A stretch of DNA of 64,000 nt from Nocardia blacklockiae (GCF_015477355.1 NZ_JADLRJ010000002.1:248001-312000), one strand, 5' to 3'; positions 23,246-32,993 are shown, counted from the first letter of the stretch. Program-made: numbers and translations. Notes: a model not told the origin generated them from the letters alone.

Positions 23246-24826
23246 GTGACCCAGCTGACCGATGCGCGACCGGCGTTCGGCGCGGGCCCGGCCTCGTCCA
23301 GCCCGGCGCCGCTGCGCCCCTCCCCCGACTTCGGCCCGACCGATCGGGCGCGCGGGTGGGTCGTCACCATCGTGCTCACCGCGATCGCCGTGGTCACCCG
23401 CTTCCTCAATCTGAACTACCCGACCGACGCCGGCACCCCGGTTTTCGACGAGAAGCACTACGCGCCCCAGGCCTGGCAGCTGGTCACCGGCGGCTGGGTC
23501 GAGGACAACCCGGCGTACGGGCTGGTGGTGCATCCGCCGGTCGGCAAGCAGATGATCGCGCTGGGCGAGGTGCTGTTCGGCTACACCAGCTGGGGCTGGC
23601 GTTTCTCGGCGGCGGTGTGCGGCTCGCTGCTGGTGCTGCTGGTCGTCCGGATCACCCGGCGGCTGACCCGGTCCACCCTGATCGGCGCCATCGCCGGACT
23701 GCTGCTGATCACCGACGGGCTGACGTTCGTCTCGTCCCGGATCGGCATGCTCGACATCTTCCAGGCGCTGTTCGTCACCGCCGCCTTCGGCTGCCTGATC
23801 GTCGACCGCGACCAGATCAGAGCCCGCATGGCCCGCGCCGACGCCGAGGGCCGCATCGCGTTGAGCGCCTTCGGACCCCGACTAGGCGTGCGCTGGTGGC
23901 GTTTCGGCGCGGGCGTGCTGCTCGGCCTGACCTGCGGCACCAAGTGGTCGGGCATGTACTTCATCGCCGCCTTCGGGCTGATGTCGGTGTGCTTCGACGT
24001 CGCCGCCCGCCGCGCGTACAACGTGCCGCGCCCGTGGGCCGGCACGCTGGTCCGCGATGTCGGCCCGGCCCTGGCCTCGCTGGTCCTGGTGCCGCTGCTG
24101 GTCTACCTGGCCACCTACTGGGGCTGGTTCGCCAGCGAGGACGGCTACGACCGCTACTCGGTCGGCAATGCGATCGGCCCCGGCGGCACCTGGTCCTGGA
24201 TCCCGGACGCGCTGCGCTCGCTCTGGCACAACCAGGCCGAATCACTGAAATTCCACGAGAGCCTCACCAATTCCGCGGGCAATCACCACCCGTGGGAGTC
24301 CAAGCCGTGGTCGTGGCCGATGGGTCTGCGGCCGATGCTCTACTACTACGCCGACAGCGGCGTCACCGGCTGCGGCCAGTCGGTGTGCGTGAAAGCCGTC
24401 ATGCTGATCGGCACCCCCGCACTGTGGTGGGTGTCGCTGCCGATGCTGGCCTGGGCGGTGTGGCGCACCGCGACCCGCCGCGACTGGCGCTACGCCACCG
24501 TCCTCGTCGGCTACTGCGCGGGCCTGCTGCCCTGGTTCGCGACCCTGGACCGGCAGATGTACTACTTCTACGCCGTGCCGATGGCCCCGTTCCTCGTGAT
24601 GGGCATCGCGTTGGTGCTGGGCGACATCCTCGGCCCGGCCCCGCTCGCCCGCGCCGGCGCCCGGATCACGCAGTGGAGCGAGCGCCAACGGCTGAACCTG
24701 CTACTCGTGTGCCTCTACCTCGGCGTGGTCGTGGCCAACTTCGTGTGGCTGTGGCCGATCCTCACCGCCCTGCCGATCACCGTCGGCAATTGGCACGACC
24801 ACCTGTGGCTGCCGAGCTGGAAGTAG
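23246..24826 (+). CDS. pmt: Protein O-mannosyltransferase
   Basis: A 526-aa polytopic GT-C glycosyltransferase that moves mannose from polyprenyl-phosphate-mannose to Ser/Thr of secreted proteins. The first loop carries the catalytic acidic pair (FDEKHYAPQAW), followed by HPPVGK and then many membrane segments. The actinobacterial/yeast PMT C-terminal motif region reads HPWESKPWSWPMGLRPMLYYY. The GTG at 23246 has no ribosome site but TACGAT lies at 23233-23238, seven bases away, so a leaderless transcript is likely. The stop codon lies inside a degenerate 41/42-bp tandem repeat (24811-24930). Confidence 0.94.
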   Translation: MTQLTDARPAFGAGPASSSPAPLRPSPDFGPTDRARGWVVTIVLTAIAVVTRFLNLNYPTDAGTPVFDEKHYAPQAWQLVTGGWVEDNPAYGLVVHPPVGKQMIALGEVLFGYTSWGWRFSAAVCGSLLVLLVVRITRRLTRSTLIGAIAGLLLITDGLTFVSSRIGMLDIFQALFVTAAFGCLIVDRDQIRARMARADAEGRIALSAFGPRLGVRWWRFGAGVLLGLTCGTKWSGMYFIAAFGLMSVCFDVAARRAYNVPRPWAGTLVRDVGPALASLVLVPLLVYLATYWGWFASEDGYDRYSVGNAIGPGGTWSWIPDALRSLWHNQAESLKFHESLTNSAGNHHPWESKPWSWPMGLRPMLYYYADSGVTGCGQSVCVKAVMLIGTPALWWVSLPMLAWAVWRTATRRDWRYATVLVGYCAGLLPWFATLDRQMYYFYAVPMAPFLVMGIALVLGDILGPAPLARAGARITQWSERQRLNLLLVCLYLGVVVANFVWLWPILTALPITVGNWHDHLWLPSWK

Positions 24827-24930
24827 CACCGGCACAGCACCACTCACGGCCGCCGAGCCGAAAGTAGCACCGGCACGATCACCACCCATGGCCGCCGAGC
24901 CGGAATCCGTCAACGGCACGATCACTAGTG
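24811..24930. repeat. Degenerate 41/42-bp tandem repeat spanning the pmt 3' end
   Basis: Three successive copies begin with GCCGAGC at 24811, 24852 and 24894. Copies one and two share GAGC.GxAAGTAGCACCGGCAC, and each ends around GGCC. The first copy includes the last codons and stop of pmt, so the other two look like duplications of the gene end. The rest of the 120-bp gap before the GntR gene holds nothing else visible. Confidence 0.6.
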
Positions 24931-24946
24931 GCCGTGGGCTGAATCA

Positions 24947-25306
24947 TCACTCGTTCAACGCGGCCCGCACATACCCAACTGCCGCCTCGTCATCGAGCCC
25001 CAGACGCCGGATGACCGCCACGTACTCGGTGGCCGCCCGCCCGGCCAGATCCCGGGTCGGATCCCCGGACGAGGCGATGAAAGACCCGAGCCGCCCGCGC
25101 GTCTCGAGCACGCCGTCCTGTTCCAGTTCGCGATAGGCCCGCGCCACCGTGTTGGGCGCGAGCCCGAGGTGTCCGGCGAGCGCGCGCACGGTGGGGATCT
25201 TGGTGCCGGCCGTCAGCTCACCGGACCGCACCCGGGCGATGATGCCCTGCCGCAACTGCTCGTACGGGGGAACTGTCGAATGATGATCGACCGGGATGTC
25301 CAGCAT
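24947..25306 (-). CDS. GntR family regulator (YtrA subfamily)
   Basis: A 119-aa short GntR regulator: a winged HTH (PPYEQLRQGIIARVRSGELTAGTKIPTVRALAGHLGLAPNTVARAYRELEQDGVLETRGRLGSFI) with only a short C-terminal helical tail, the layout of the YtrA subfamily, which usually represses its own operon. AGGTGCG precedes ATG 25306. It starts six bases after the arcA stop, so it is the second gene of an arcA-gntR operon and probably controls it. Confidence 0.88.
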   Translation of the reverse strand: MLDIPVDHHSTVPPYEQLRQGIIARVRSGELTAGTKIPTVRALAGHLGLAPNTVARAYRELEQDGVLETRGRLGSFIASSGDPTRDLAGRAATEYVAVIRRLGLDDEAAVGYVRAALNE

Positions 25307-25312
25307 CGCACC

Positions 25313-26542
25313 TCACACCTCGTCCCGCGATAACGGACAGGACAGACAGCGTGGACCGCCGCGCCCGGAGCCGAGTTCGGATCCGGGAATGGTCAGTACC
25401 TCGATACCCGCGTCCGCCAGCCGCGCGTTCGTGTTCTCGTTGCGTTCGTAGGCGACGACCACTCCCGGGGCCAGCGCCAACGTGTTGTTCCCGTCGTCCC
25501 ACTGCTCCCGTTCGGCGGTGACGCCGTCCAGGCCGGTATCGATGACCCGGAGCTTGGCGATCCCCATCGCCTCGGCCGCCGCGGGCAGGAACGGGTCCGG
25601 GCCGCGCATCGACACCGTGCCGTCGTCGCGCTTGCCGATGGTGAAGGCGCACAGCGAATCCTGCACCGCCGGGTACATCACGACGGCGTCGGTGTCGACC
25701 ATGGTGCACACGGTGTCCAGGTGCATGGTCGCGCGGTTCTGCGCGATCGGCACGACCAGCACGGTGTGCGCGAGATTGTCCTCGAACAGGCTGCGCGCCA
25801 ACGCTTCCGCGCCCGCCGGTGAGGTGCGCTCGCCCACCCCGATCGCCACCACGCCGGGCGCGAGCAGCAGCACGTCGCCGCCCTCCATCGGCGCGGTGTG
25901 CGACTCGTAGGCCCGCCGCACGCCGAGGAACCGCGGATGGAAGGCGTAGACCAGGTCGGTGAGCGAGGTCTCGCGCGCCCGCGCCGGCAGCGCCAGCGAG
26001 GTGATCGCGACCTTCGGACCCACCCAGAACGACGAGTCGCGGGTGAACAGCAGATTCGGCAGCGGGTCGATGACGAAGTCGGTGCCGTGGTGCATGCGCC
26101 GCACCAGCGAGGTGCCCGGGTCGAAGGGCAGCTCGTCGAAGGTCATGCCGGCCATCAGCACCGCGGCCAGCTCCTCGGCGTCGGACACGCCGAACAGGTA
26201 CGACTTCAGCTCCTCGGCCAGGGCGTAGCCGATGCGCCGCGCGTCCACCGCCGCGGTGATGCCCATGCTGCGCCCCGGACCGCTCTGCCGCAGCGTCTGC
26301 ACCAACAGGTCACGCAGCAACAGCACCTCCACGCCGCGCCCGGCGAGCAGGCCCGCGAAGGTGTCGTGCTCCTGCTGCGCCCGCTCGACCCACGGAATGC
26401 CGTCGAACAGCAGCTGGTCGTTGTTGCGCGGGGTGAGCCGGCGCAGTTCGTCGCCGGGCCGGTGCAGCAGCACCGTGCGCAGGGTCCCGACCTCACTTGT
26501 CACGGAAAACGGTCGCGCCGCCGGCACAGCCTCTGTTTCCAT
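25313..26542 (-). CDS. arcA: Arginine deiminase
   Basis: Hydrolyses L-arginine to L-citrulline and ammonia in the cytoplasm. The 409-aa protein has the guanidino-modifying fold. [16 protein letters not shown] holds the FTRD motif, MEGGDVLLL follows, [11 protein letters not shown] holds the catalytic His, and [11 protein letters not shown] near the C-terminus holds the nucleophilic Cys. All are present. ATG 26542 begins [14 protein letters not shown] and gives the usual family length; there is no strong ribosome site. No arcB, arcC or arcD is nearby, so ammonia production or arginine removal rather than the full ATP-yielding pathway is what this locus alone encodes. The downstream GntR regulator is in the same operon. 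Confidence 0.95.
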   Translation of the reverse strand: METEAVPAARPFSVTSEVGTLRTVLLHRPGDELRRLTPRNNDQLLFDGIPWVERAQQEHDTFAGLLAGRGVEVLLLRDLLVQTLRQSGPGRSMGITAAVDARRIGYALAEELKSYLFGVSDAEELAAVLMAGMTFDELPFDPGTSLVRRMHHGTDFVIDPLPNLLFTRDSSFWVGPKVAITSLALPARARETSLTDLVYAFHPRFLGVRRAYESHTAPMEGGDVLLLAPGVVAIGVGERTSPAGAEALARSLFEDNLAHTVLVVPIAQNRATMHLDTVCTMVDTDAVVMYPAVQDSLCAFTIGKRDDGTVSMRGPDPFLPAAAEAMGIAKLRVIDTGLDGVTAEREQWDDGNNTLALAPGVVVAYERNENTNARLADAGIEVLTIPGSELGSGRGGPRCLSCPLSRDEV

Positions 26543-26659
26543 GATTCGACCGTAGTCACCCGATGCCGCATTGGCACGGAATTCGCTGGGTGCACGCCGC
26601 GCCGGGAATGCCGAAAACACTCCGCGAGTTGTTCCCGAAACATCCGCCACCACCCGTAT

Positions 26660-26679
26660 ACCTGAAGTATTGTTGAGGT
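26660..26679. promoter_or_regulatory. SoxR box overlapping the soxR start
   Basis: ACCTGAAGTATTGTTGAGGT, directly abutting the soxR ATG at 26680, resembles the CCTCAAG/C...GTTGAGG soxbox: the right half GTTGAGG is exact and the left half differs by two bases. TTGAGG could also serve as ribosome site, so SoxR binding may block both transcription and translation of its own gene. Confidence 0.55.
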
Positions 26680-27213
26680 ATGCAGCAGACGACCTGGAAC
26701 ACCAAGGAACTCACCCCGGGCCAGTTGTCCGAACGGAGCGGAGTCGCCGTCTCGGCGCTGCATTTCTACGAGCGCGAGGGCCTCATCAGCAGCCGTCGCA
26801 CCAGCGGCAACCAGCGCCGATACTCGCGCGAGACGCTGCGCCGGGTGGCCTTCATCCGGATCTCCCAGCGGGTCGGCATCCCGCTCAGCGAGATTCGCAA
26901 GGCGCTGGGCACCCTGCCCGAGGGCCGCACCCCCAATCGTAAGGACTGGGAGCGCCTGTCCACCATCTGGCGCGTCGACCTGGATCAGCGCATCGAGCAG
27001 CTGACCCGGCTACGCGACAGCCTCACCGGCTGCATCGGCTGCGGCTGCCTCTCGCTGGCCAGCTGCCGCATCGTCAACTTCCACGACAAGCTCGGCGACG
27101 AGGGCCCCGGCGCGCGCGTGCTGGACGTGCACCTCAACTGCGACACCGCACCCGACGACGTGCTCTGCGAAAAGTTCGGTGACACAACGGAAACCGATGC
27201 CACCGCCTGCTGA
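26680..27213 (+). CDS. soxR: Redox-sensitive MerR-family regulator SoxR
   Basis: A 177-aa MerR-type activator that binds a [2Fe-2S] cluster and responds to redox-active compounds. The N-terminal winged HTH reads [25 protein letters not shown], followed by the dimerisation helix and the cluster ligands Cys118, Cys121, Cys123 and Cys129 in [12 protein letters not shown] (C-x2-C-x-C-x5-C). In actinobacteria SoxR usually responds to endogenous pigments or quinones rather than superoxide. A soxbox abuts its start. It is divergent from arcA and converges on a dehydrogenase with six bases between. Confidence 0.95.
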   Translation: MQQTTWNTKELTPGQLSERSGVAVSALHFYEREGLISSRRTSGNQRRYSRETLRRVAFIRISQRVGIPLSEIRKALGTLPEGRTPNRKDWERLSTIWRVDLDQRIEQLTRLRDSLTGCIGCGCLSLASCRIVNFHDKLGDEGPGARVLDVHLNCDTAPDDVLCEKFGDTTETDATAC

Positions 27214-27219
27214 GCCGAT

Positions 27220-28071
27220 TCAGTTCTTCAGAAAACTGTCGAACACGTCGTTCGCGCGGCGCATCGCGATCTCGTAGGGCAGCGCGAACTTCCGGGCCCA
27301 CCAGTACCCGAAGCGGACGTCGAACGAGGTGTGCACGAGGAAGCGATTCTTCTCGATGCCGCGCAGGATCTGCTCGGCCACCCGCTCCGGCGGCGCGGCG
27401 TGGCTCTGGAAACGCTTGACGTAGCGCTGAACTCGCGGATCGTCGCGATCCACCCCGGCGATCTCGACGGTCTGCACCAGACCGGTGTTGACCGCCCCCG
27501 GCACCACCAGGTGCACGGTGATCCCGTGCCGCGCCAGGTCGAACCGCAGCACCTCCGACACGCCCCGCAGCCCGAACTTGCTGGCGCTGTAGGCGGCGTG
27601 CCACGGGAACGCGAGCAGCCCGGCGGCCGACGACACGTTGACAAGCGCCCCGCCGCGCCCGGCCCGCACCATCGGCGGGACGAAGTTCTCGATCACGTGG
27701 ATCGGGCCCATCAGGTTGACGTCGACCATGGTGCGCCAGTGCCGGTGCTCGAGGTTCTCCACCGTGCCCCAGGCCGACACGCCCGCGACGTTCATCACCA
27801 CGTCCAGGCTGCCGTGCTCGGCGTGCACCGCCTCGGCGAAGGCGGTGACGGCGTCGTAGTCGCTGATGTCGAGCGCCCGCGACAGCAACACCTTGCCGCC
27901 CTCGCGGCCGATGGCCTCGACCGTGTCGGCCAGGCCGGCGGCGTCGATGTCGGTCAGCACCAGTTCGGCGCCGGAGCGGGCCGCGGCGAGGGCGGTCGCC
28001 CGCCCGATCCCGCTGGCCGCGCCGGTGATGAGAGTCTTCTTGCCGCTCACGGACTTCAAGCGATCGCGCAC
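27220..28071 (-). CDS. Short-chain dehydrogenase/reductase
   Basis: A 283-aa SDR with TGAASGIG, acidic LTDIDAAG (NAD preference), the N.AG motif as MNVAGVS, catalytic Ser in NVSSAAG and YSASK. The extended C-terminus (ERVAEQILRGIEKNRFLVHTSFDVRFGYWWARKFALPYEIAMRR) is typical of mycobacterial-type SDRs near oxidative-stress or lipid genes. The GTG at 28071 has GAGGAA just upstream. Substrate unknown. It converges on soxR. Confidence 0.85.
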   Translation of the reverse strand: MRDRLKSVSGKKTLITGAASGIGRATALAAARSGAELVLTDIDAAGLADTVEAIGREGGKVLLSRALDISDYDAVTAFAEAVHAEHGSLDVVMNVAGVSAWGTVENLEHRHWRTMVDVNLMGPIHVIENFVPPMVRAGRGGALVNVSSAAGLLAFPWHAAYSASKFGLRGVSEVLRFDLARHGITVHLVVPGAVNTGLVQTVEIAGVDRDDPRVQRYVKRFQSHAAPPERVAEQILRGIEKNRFLVHTSFDVRFGYWWARKFALPYEIAMRRANDVFDSFLKN

Positions 28072-28215
28072 GCCGTTCCTCGAATGCTCGGTGTGGGGCG
28101 GCGCCGAACCCTGCGCGGGTTCCCCGCCGGCGCCTGACGTTTTCCTGTGCTGCCGAGAGCATACGGGCTCTCACCGAGGGCGGTTCGATGCCCCGCGTTC
28201 GCTGCGGTCGCGGAC

Positions 28216-29340
28216 TCAGTGACCGCCGAGCACCTCCAGCATCCCCGCCACCGCGGCCGGCCAGGTGAACTGCTCGGCGCGGGTGCGCGCGGCGCGGCGG
28301 CGGTCGCCGGGCGGTAGCGCGAGCACGTCGGTGACCGCCTGCGCGAACGAGGTGGGGTGGTCGTCGGCGACCGCGCCGCAGTCCTCGGTGACGATGTCGG
28401 CCAGCGCGGAGGACCTGCTGGCCACCACGGGCGTCCCGGCCGCCAGCGCCTCGAGCGCCGCCAGCCCGAAGGTCTCGTGCGGTCCCGGCGCGAGCGACAC
28501 GTCCGAGCTGGCGAGCAGCGTGGCCAGCCGGTCGCGGTCGGCGATGAACCCGGTGAAGTGCACGGCCGGTCGGCCGTCGGGCAGCGGCGCCAGCAGCCGG
28601 GCCCGCCGGTGCAGCGCCTCCCGCCGCGGTCCGTCACCGGCCACGACCAGCCGCGCGTCCACGCCTTCCCGGCGCAGCGCGTCGACGGCCTCGATGCTGC
28701 GGTCCACCCGCTTCTCCACCGACAGCCGCCCGCAGTGCACCAGCAGATGCCGCGCCCCGAGCCGCCGCCGCAGCGCGCCGTCGCGCCGCAGCGGGCTGAA
28801 CGTCTCCAGATCGACCCCGAGCGGCACCAGCGCCACATTCGGCGCGGCGATGCGGCCGAACTCCGCGCGCGCGAATTCCGTTGTGCAGACCACGATGTCG
28901 TAGTCCTCGGCGGAGCGGCGGTTGGCCGCGTCGGCCGCGCGGCGGGCCAGCGGGCCGGGCAGCACCTGGCCGAGCAGCCGGTCCAGTCGTTCGTGCGAGA
29001 TCATCACCCCGGCGATGTCGCGGCGGCGAGCCCAGCGCCCGAAACCGCGCAGCGTCAAGCGATCCGACACCTCGAGCACGTCCGGCCGCAGCCCGGTCAG
29101 CACATCGGCCACGCGGCGCGGGTCGGCCGCGCGATACCCGCCGGTCCACGGGATCGCCACCGCGGGCACGGTGACGCGCCGCACGCCGGTCGCGAGCGTC
29201 TCCTCGGCCCGGCGCGCGCCCGGCACGATCAGCACCACCTCGTGCCCGGCCGCCACGTAGCCCGCGCCCAGGTGGTGCAGGGCGGTGCGCAGCCCGCCGG
29301 AGCGCGGACCGTAGAAGTTCGCCAGCTGAACGATGCGCAC
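28216..29340 (-). CDS. GT4-family glycosyltransferase
   Basis: A 374-aa GT-B fold retaining glycosyltransferase: an N-terminal acceptor domain (VRIVQLANFYGPRSGGLRTALHHLGAGYVAAGHEV), the linker ALVPLGVDLETFSP, GRLSVEKRVDRSIEAV and the nucleotide-sugar E-x7-E motif in HETFGLAALEALAAGTPVV. The layout resembles mycobacterial mannosyl/glucosyl transferases of glycolipid synthesis (PimB/MgtA group), but donor and acceptor cannot be read. The start is taken at GTG 29340, where homology-like sequence begins; an upstream GTG would add ten residues. Confidence 0.85.
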   Translation of the reverse strand: MRIVQLANFYGPRSGGLRTALHHLGAGYVAAGHEVVLIVPGARRAEETLATGVRRVTVPAVAIPWTGGYRAADPRRVADVLTGLRPDVLEVSDRLTLRGFGRWARRRDIAGVMISHERLDRLLGQVLPGPLARRAADAANRRSAEDYDIVVCTTEFARAEFGRIAAPNVALVPLGVDLETFSPLRRDGALRRRLGARHLLVHCGRLSVEKRVDRSIEAVDALRREGVDARLVVAGDGPRREALHRRARLLAPLPDGRPAVHFTGFIADRDRLATLLASSDVSLAPGPHETFGLAALEALAAGTPVVASRSSALADIVTEDCGAVADDHPTSFAQAVTDVLALPPGDRRRAARTRAEQFTWPAAVAGMLEVLGGH

Positions 29341-29434
29341 AGGCAGATCGTGGCCGGATCCCGGACCCAACGGGCCAACGCCGCGTGAACGCGGGCGGAA
29401 GTATCGGAAAAACGGCCGGTGTCCCGCGCGGCCC

Positions 29435-30403
29435 CTACGCCCGGGGCGCGACCCGGATCAGCCCGTGCGCGGGTTCGTCGCCCAGCCGCGACAGCTCCAC
29501 CGACACCGCGATCCAGTCGGTGTCGGAGAAACGCACGCGCACGGCCAGTTCGCGGGCACTCGCCCCGGTGCGGATCGCCCGGCACGCCGCCCGATAGTCC
29601 GCGAGGTCGTCCGGGTGCAGCAGCGGCCGCTCGGTGAGCCAGCGGTGCAGCGGTGGCGGCGGCTCATTGGTCCATTCGTAGACCAGGCCCATCGCCAGCT
29701 CGACGAAGCCGATGCCCACCTCGGCCGCGCGCGCCACCGCCCGGGTCATCGCCAGCTCCGGAACCGGTTGCGGCGGACGCAGATCCGTGACGTCGTAGAC
29801 CAGCGCGCGGGTCACGTGCCGCGCCAGGCGGTGCACCCGCACGATCATCCGGATGCCGCGCACCCGCCCGTCGTCGCCGAGAAAGTCCGCCTCGCCCTGC
29901 CAGCGCGCCGCCGGATCGGTCCCCGCGACGACCGCGAGATACTCCATCCGCCCGTCGAAACGCACCATCCGGCCGAACACCTCCGGCGGCGTCCGCACCG
30001 CGGCCACCTGCTCCGGCGCCCGCGCGAAGACCAATTCCTCCAGACCCGGACCGTGGTGGGCGAGTTCGGTTTCCGACAGCCAGTCCCACGCGGCGACCGG
30101 CCGCCGCGGCGGTGGCTGTTCCCCCTCCGACCCCACCCACACCTGCACCCCGTGTATATCGCCGAACGCGCAGCGGATCGGCACCGCGGCCCCGTGCAGA
30201 CCGCCCGCGCCGAGACGCACCTCCGGTTCCGCCGCGCGGGCCCGCTCGACCAGCGTGGCCGCCAGCTCGGCCGCCGCGGTGCCGAACGTCCGCCGCGGTC
30301 GGGACACGCTCGTCCACGCCCGCGGCCGCCCGCCGTCGGCGACGATCGTCGGCTCCGATTCGGGACCGAGCGTCTCCACCAGGAGCCAATCGTTGCCGGT
30401 CAT
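29435..30403 (-). CDS. GAF/PAS-like sensory protein of unknown role
   Basis: A 322-aa protein resembling the actinobacterial GAF (DUF5593-like) plus PAS-like layout. An N-terminal domain (DWLLVETLGPESEPTIVADGG...) contains AVPIRCAFGDIHGVQVWVG, a GAF-like core. A second domain (FGRMVRFDGRMEYLAVVAG) has strands GIRMIVRVHRLARHVTRALVYDVTD, PAS-like. A third region (HPDDLADYRAACRAIRTG...VRVRFSDTDWIAVSVELSR) also reads like a PAS fold. No output domain is visible. It is 49 bp downstream of a GGDEF-EAL gene on the same strand, so it may feed signals into c-di-GMP turnover; this is inference. Confidence 0.55.
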   Translation of the reverse strand: MTGNDWLLVETLGPESEPTIVADGGRPRAWTSVSRPRRTFGTAAAELAATLVERARAAEPEVRLGAGGLHGAAVPIRCAFGDIHGVQVWVGSEGEQPPPRRPVAAWDWLSETELAHHGPGLEELVFARAPEQVAAVRTPPEVFGRMVRFDGRMEYLAVVAGTDPAARWQGEADFLGDDGRVRGIRMIVRVHRLARHVTRALVYDVTDLRPPQPVPELAMTRAVARAAEVGIGFVELAMGLVYEWTNEPPPPLHRWLTERPLLHPDDLADYRAACRAIRTGASARELAVRVRFSDTDWIAVSVELSRLGDEPAHGLIRVAPRA

Positions 30404-30452
30404 GCCGGACAGCATCGCAGACCGCAGCGGGGGCCGGCGGTCGCGCCCGGCG

Positions 30453-32321
30453 TCAGATCCGGTTCACGCCGCGCGAGACCCGGGGTAGCTCGAGGTCGAG
30501 CGGAATCCGTCCGAGCGCCAGGTGCGCCTCGACCTCCTCGGCCGGCATCGGCCGCGCGATGAGGAAGCCCTGCGCCCGGTAGCAGCCCAGCCCGACCAGG
30601 GTGCGGGCGGCGACCGCGGTCTCCACGCCCTCGCCCACGACGCCCAGCCCGAACGAACCGGCCAGGCCCACAATGGATTTCACGATCGCCAGATCGTCGG
30701 TGCTGACGCCGAGCCGCTGCACGAACCCGCGGTCGATCTTCACCGCGTCCACCGGCAGCGCCTTCAGATGCGACAGCGAGCTGTAGCCGGTGCCGAAGTC
30801 GTCGATGGCGATCTGCACGCCCATCCGCTTGAGCCCGCGCAGCGTGACCTGGGTCCGCGCCAGATCCTGCACCACGACGTGCTCGGTGATCTCCAGGCAC
30901 ACCGAGCTGCCGTCGATGCCGAAGCGCCGCAGCTCGTCCTCGACCCGCTCCACGAAATCCAGGCTGACCAGCTGCACCGGCGACACGTTGATCCGAATCA
31001 CCACATTGGACGCCAACCCGCGCTGCCGCCACTGCGCGAACTGCGCGCACGCCGACCGGATCACCCAGCGCCCGAGTTCGCCCGCCAGGTTCGTCGCCTC
31101 GGCCACCCCGACGAACGCGCCCGGCGGCAGCAGTCCCCGGGTGGGGTGCTGCCAGCGCACCAGCGCCTCCAGCGCGACCACGCGACCGGTCCGCAGATCC
31201 ACCTCGGGCTGGTAGTGCAGCAGCAGCGAACCGTCGGATACCGCACCGCGCAAATTCAGCTCGACATCGTCCTGCAATTCGAATTGCGCGCGCATCGCGT
31301 CGGTGAACACCGCGACCCCGTCGCCGCCGCCCGATTTCGCCGACAGCAGCGCGTGATCGGCGCGCCGCAATACGTCGGCGACCGTCGTATCGCCCGGAAT
31401 CCCCAATGCCACACCGACACTCGCACCGCGGCTGACCGATTCCCCGCCCACCGACACCCGCCGGATGATCAACTGGTGAATCCGGGTCGCCTCCAATTCC
31501 GCGGCGACCGCGTCCATCGGCTTGGCCGGGACGATCACGAACTCGTCGCCGCCGAGCCGAGCGATCATGTCGTTCGGATCGAGATGTTCTTGCAGCCGGG
31601 TCGACAGCGTGCGAATGAAATTGTCACCGGCGGTGTGCCCGAGGAAATCGTTGAGCGCCTTGAGCCGATCCAGGTCGAGGAAGAATGCGGCCACCGGTCC
31701 CGGGCTGCCCGGCCGCAGTCGTTCCTCCATGTGTTCCAGTAATGCGCGGCGATTCGCCAACCCGGTCAGATCGTCGTGCAGCGCGATGTAGCGCAGCCGC
31801 TCCTCGGCGACCACCCGGGCCTGCAATTGGCCCAGTAACGCCGCAATCGCCTTGAGCACGTTGATTTCCCGGGTGCTCCACTCCCGGTCGCCCAGCTTCA
31901 TGAAGCCGAGCAGCCCGGTCGGCTCGCCGCGCGACATCAGCGGCACGGTCGCCGAGGTGACCCCCGAGATCCCCGACGACCGGCGAATCGTCTCCTGGTA
32001 ATCGGCGAATTCCGGCGTCGGGCGCACGATCATCGGTTCGGTCGCGTACTCCATCGCGCGGAACACCGAATCGGCGCGCTCGAAGTAGACGACCTCGAGC
32101 GGATCGGGCTCGGGAACCGCCGGGCGGCGCGGCCATTCGGCGACCAGCACCGTCGCGCGCCGTTCCCGATCGGTGTGCCGGACGAAACTGAAGTCCACGT
32201 CGAAATACTCGACCAGCTTGGCCAGCACGCGTTCCGTCGCCGCCACCATCGTCGTGGCGTCGACCCCCATCAACTCCGCGGCGACCTGCGTCACCAGTGA
32301 GTCGAGCGTTCGCCGAGGCAC
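30453..32321 (-). CDS. GAF-GGDEF-EAL cyclic-di-GMP enzyme (Rv1354c-like)
   Basis: A 622-aa cytoplasmic protein that makes and/or breaks c-di-GMP. An N-terminal GAF domain (about 40-180: FDVDFSFVRHTDRERRATVLVAEWP...SATVPLMSRGEPTGLLGFM) is followed by a GGDEF domain with an intact active site GGDEFVIV, then an EAL domain with intact EALVRW, the metal/catalytic stretch DDFGTGYSSL and KIDRGFV. Size and domain order match M. tuberculosis Rv1354c. GTG 32321 has GGAG five bases upstream. Both catalytic sites look intact, so direction of net activity is probably set by the GAF domain. It may be co-transcribed with the sensory gene downstream. Confidence 0.92.
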   Translation of the reverse strand: MPRRTLDSLVTQVAAELMGVDATTMVAATERVLAKLVEYFDVDFSFVRHTDRERRATVLVAEWPRRPAVPEPDPLEVVYFERADSVFRAMEYATEPMIVRPTPEFADYQETIRRSSGISGVTSATVPLMSRGEPTGLLGFMKLGDREWSTREINVLKAIAALLGQLQARVVAEERLRYIALHDDLTGLANRRALLEHMEERLRPGSPGPVAAFFLDLDRLKALNDFLGHTAGDNFIRTLSTRLQEHLDPNDMIARLGGDEFVIVPAKPMDAVAAELEATRIHQLIIRRVSVGGESVSRGASVGVALGIPGDTTVADVLRRADHALLSAKSGGGDGVAVFTDAMRAQFELQDDVELNLRGAVSDGSLLLHYQPEVDLRTGRVVALEALVRWQHPTRGLLPPGAFVGVAEATNLAGELGRWVIRSACAQFAQWRQRGLASNVVIRINVSPVQLVSLDFVERVEDELRRFGIDGSSVCLEITEHVVVQDLARTQVTLRGLKRMGVQIAIDDFGTGYSSLSHLKALPVDAVKIDRGFVQRLGVSTDDLAIVKSIVGLAGSFGLGVVGEGVETAVAARTLVGLGCYRAQGFLIARPMPAEEVEAHLALGRIPLDLELPRVSRGVNRI

Positions 32322-32993
32322 CTTGTCTCCGATCGTGCTATCCGCGGGTGTCCGCGCTCGGCACCGGCAGTCGACCGTCCTCGACGATCGCACCCGGCGC
32401 GTGGCTCGGACGACGTACCAACGCCATACTCAGTTGTTCCGGCACCCCCGGCAGGTCGATGAATCCGCCCTGAAGTGACGCTAGTGTATAGGCGTATTCC
32501 GATGAAATCGCGACGAGTTCGCCGCAACGCGGCGAGCAGTCGTTCTCACAATCCATACCGATGCCGCATCTCCGGTCCCGGCGAGTCGGTAAACACCGGA
32601 CACCGCCGTTCCGCACTTCGCAACTTCCCAGCATTTGCCTCGTATGTCCGAGTATCCCACCGAATCGGGGTGTGCCGGGGGCCGTCGTGCGCTCGCGCGT
32701 CCGCGACAGCCGACACGGCCGCGCTGGCTTCGACAGTCATACCGTTCCTACTCCGTTGCTGCGCGGTGCCGCGCGACTACCCGGACCCTCCCGTCGGGTA
32801 CCGAACCCAGTCCGCTGCCCGGAGGTGGCCGCCTAGGCAGTATCCGTCATCGGACCGGAATTGACCAGACGTCTGGCAAATCTCCCGAAACCCGGGTGGG
32901 CAGTCCGAAATCAGGCCAGGTCAGGGGCGTCGGATCGCTAACTGGACAGAACAGAAAGACCAGTCGGTACCCATGAGGCTACCGAGCGGCTAA
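32322..32993. other. Intergenic stretch with one doubtful small frame
   Basis: This 672-bp gap separates the c-di-GMP enzyme from the GyrI-like pair. The only frame worth noting runs leftward from ATG 32556 to 32338 (72 codons, starting MDCENDCSPRCGEL) and ends 16 bp before the enzyme start. It has no ribosome site and no recognisable domain, so I do not call it a gene. I see no RNA gene or repeat here. Confidence 0.4.
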
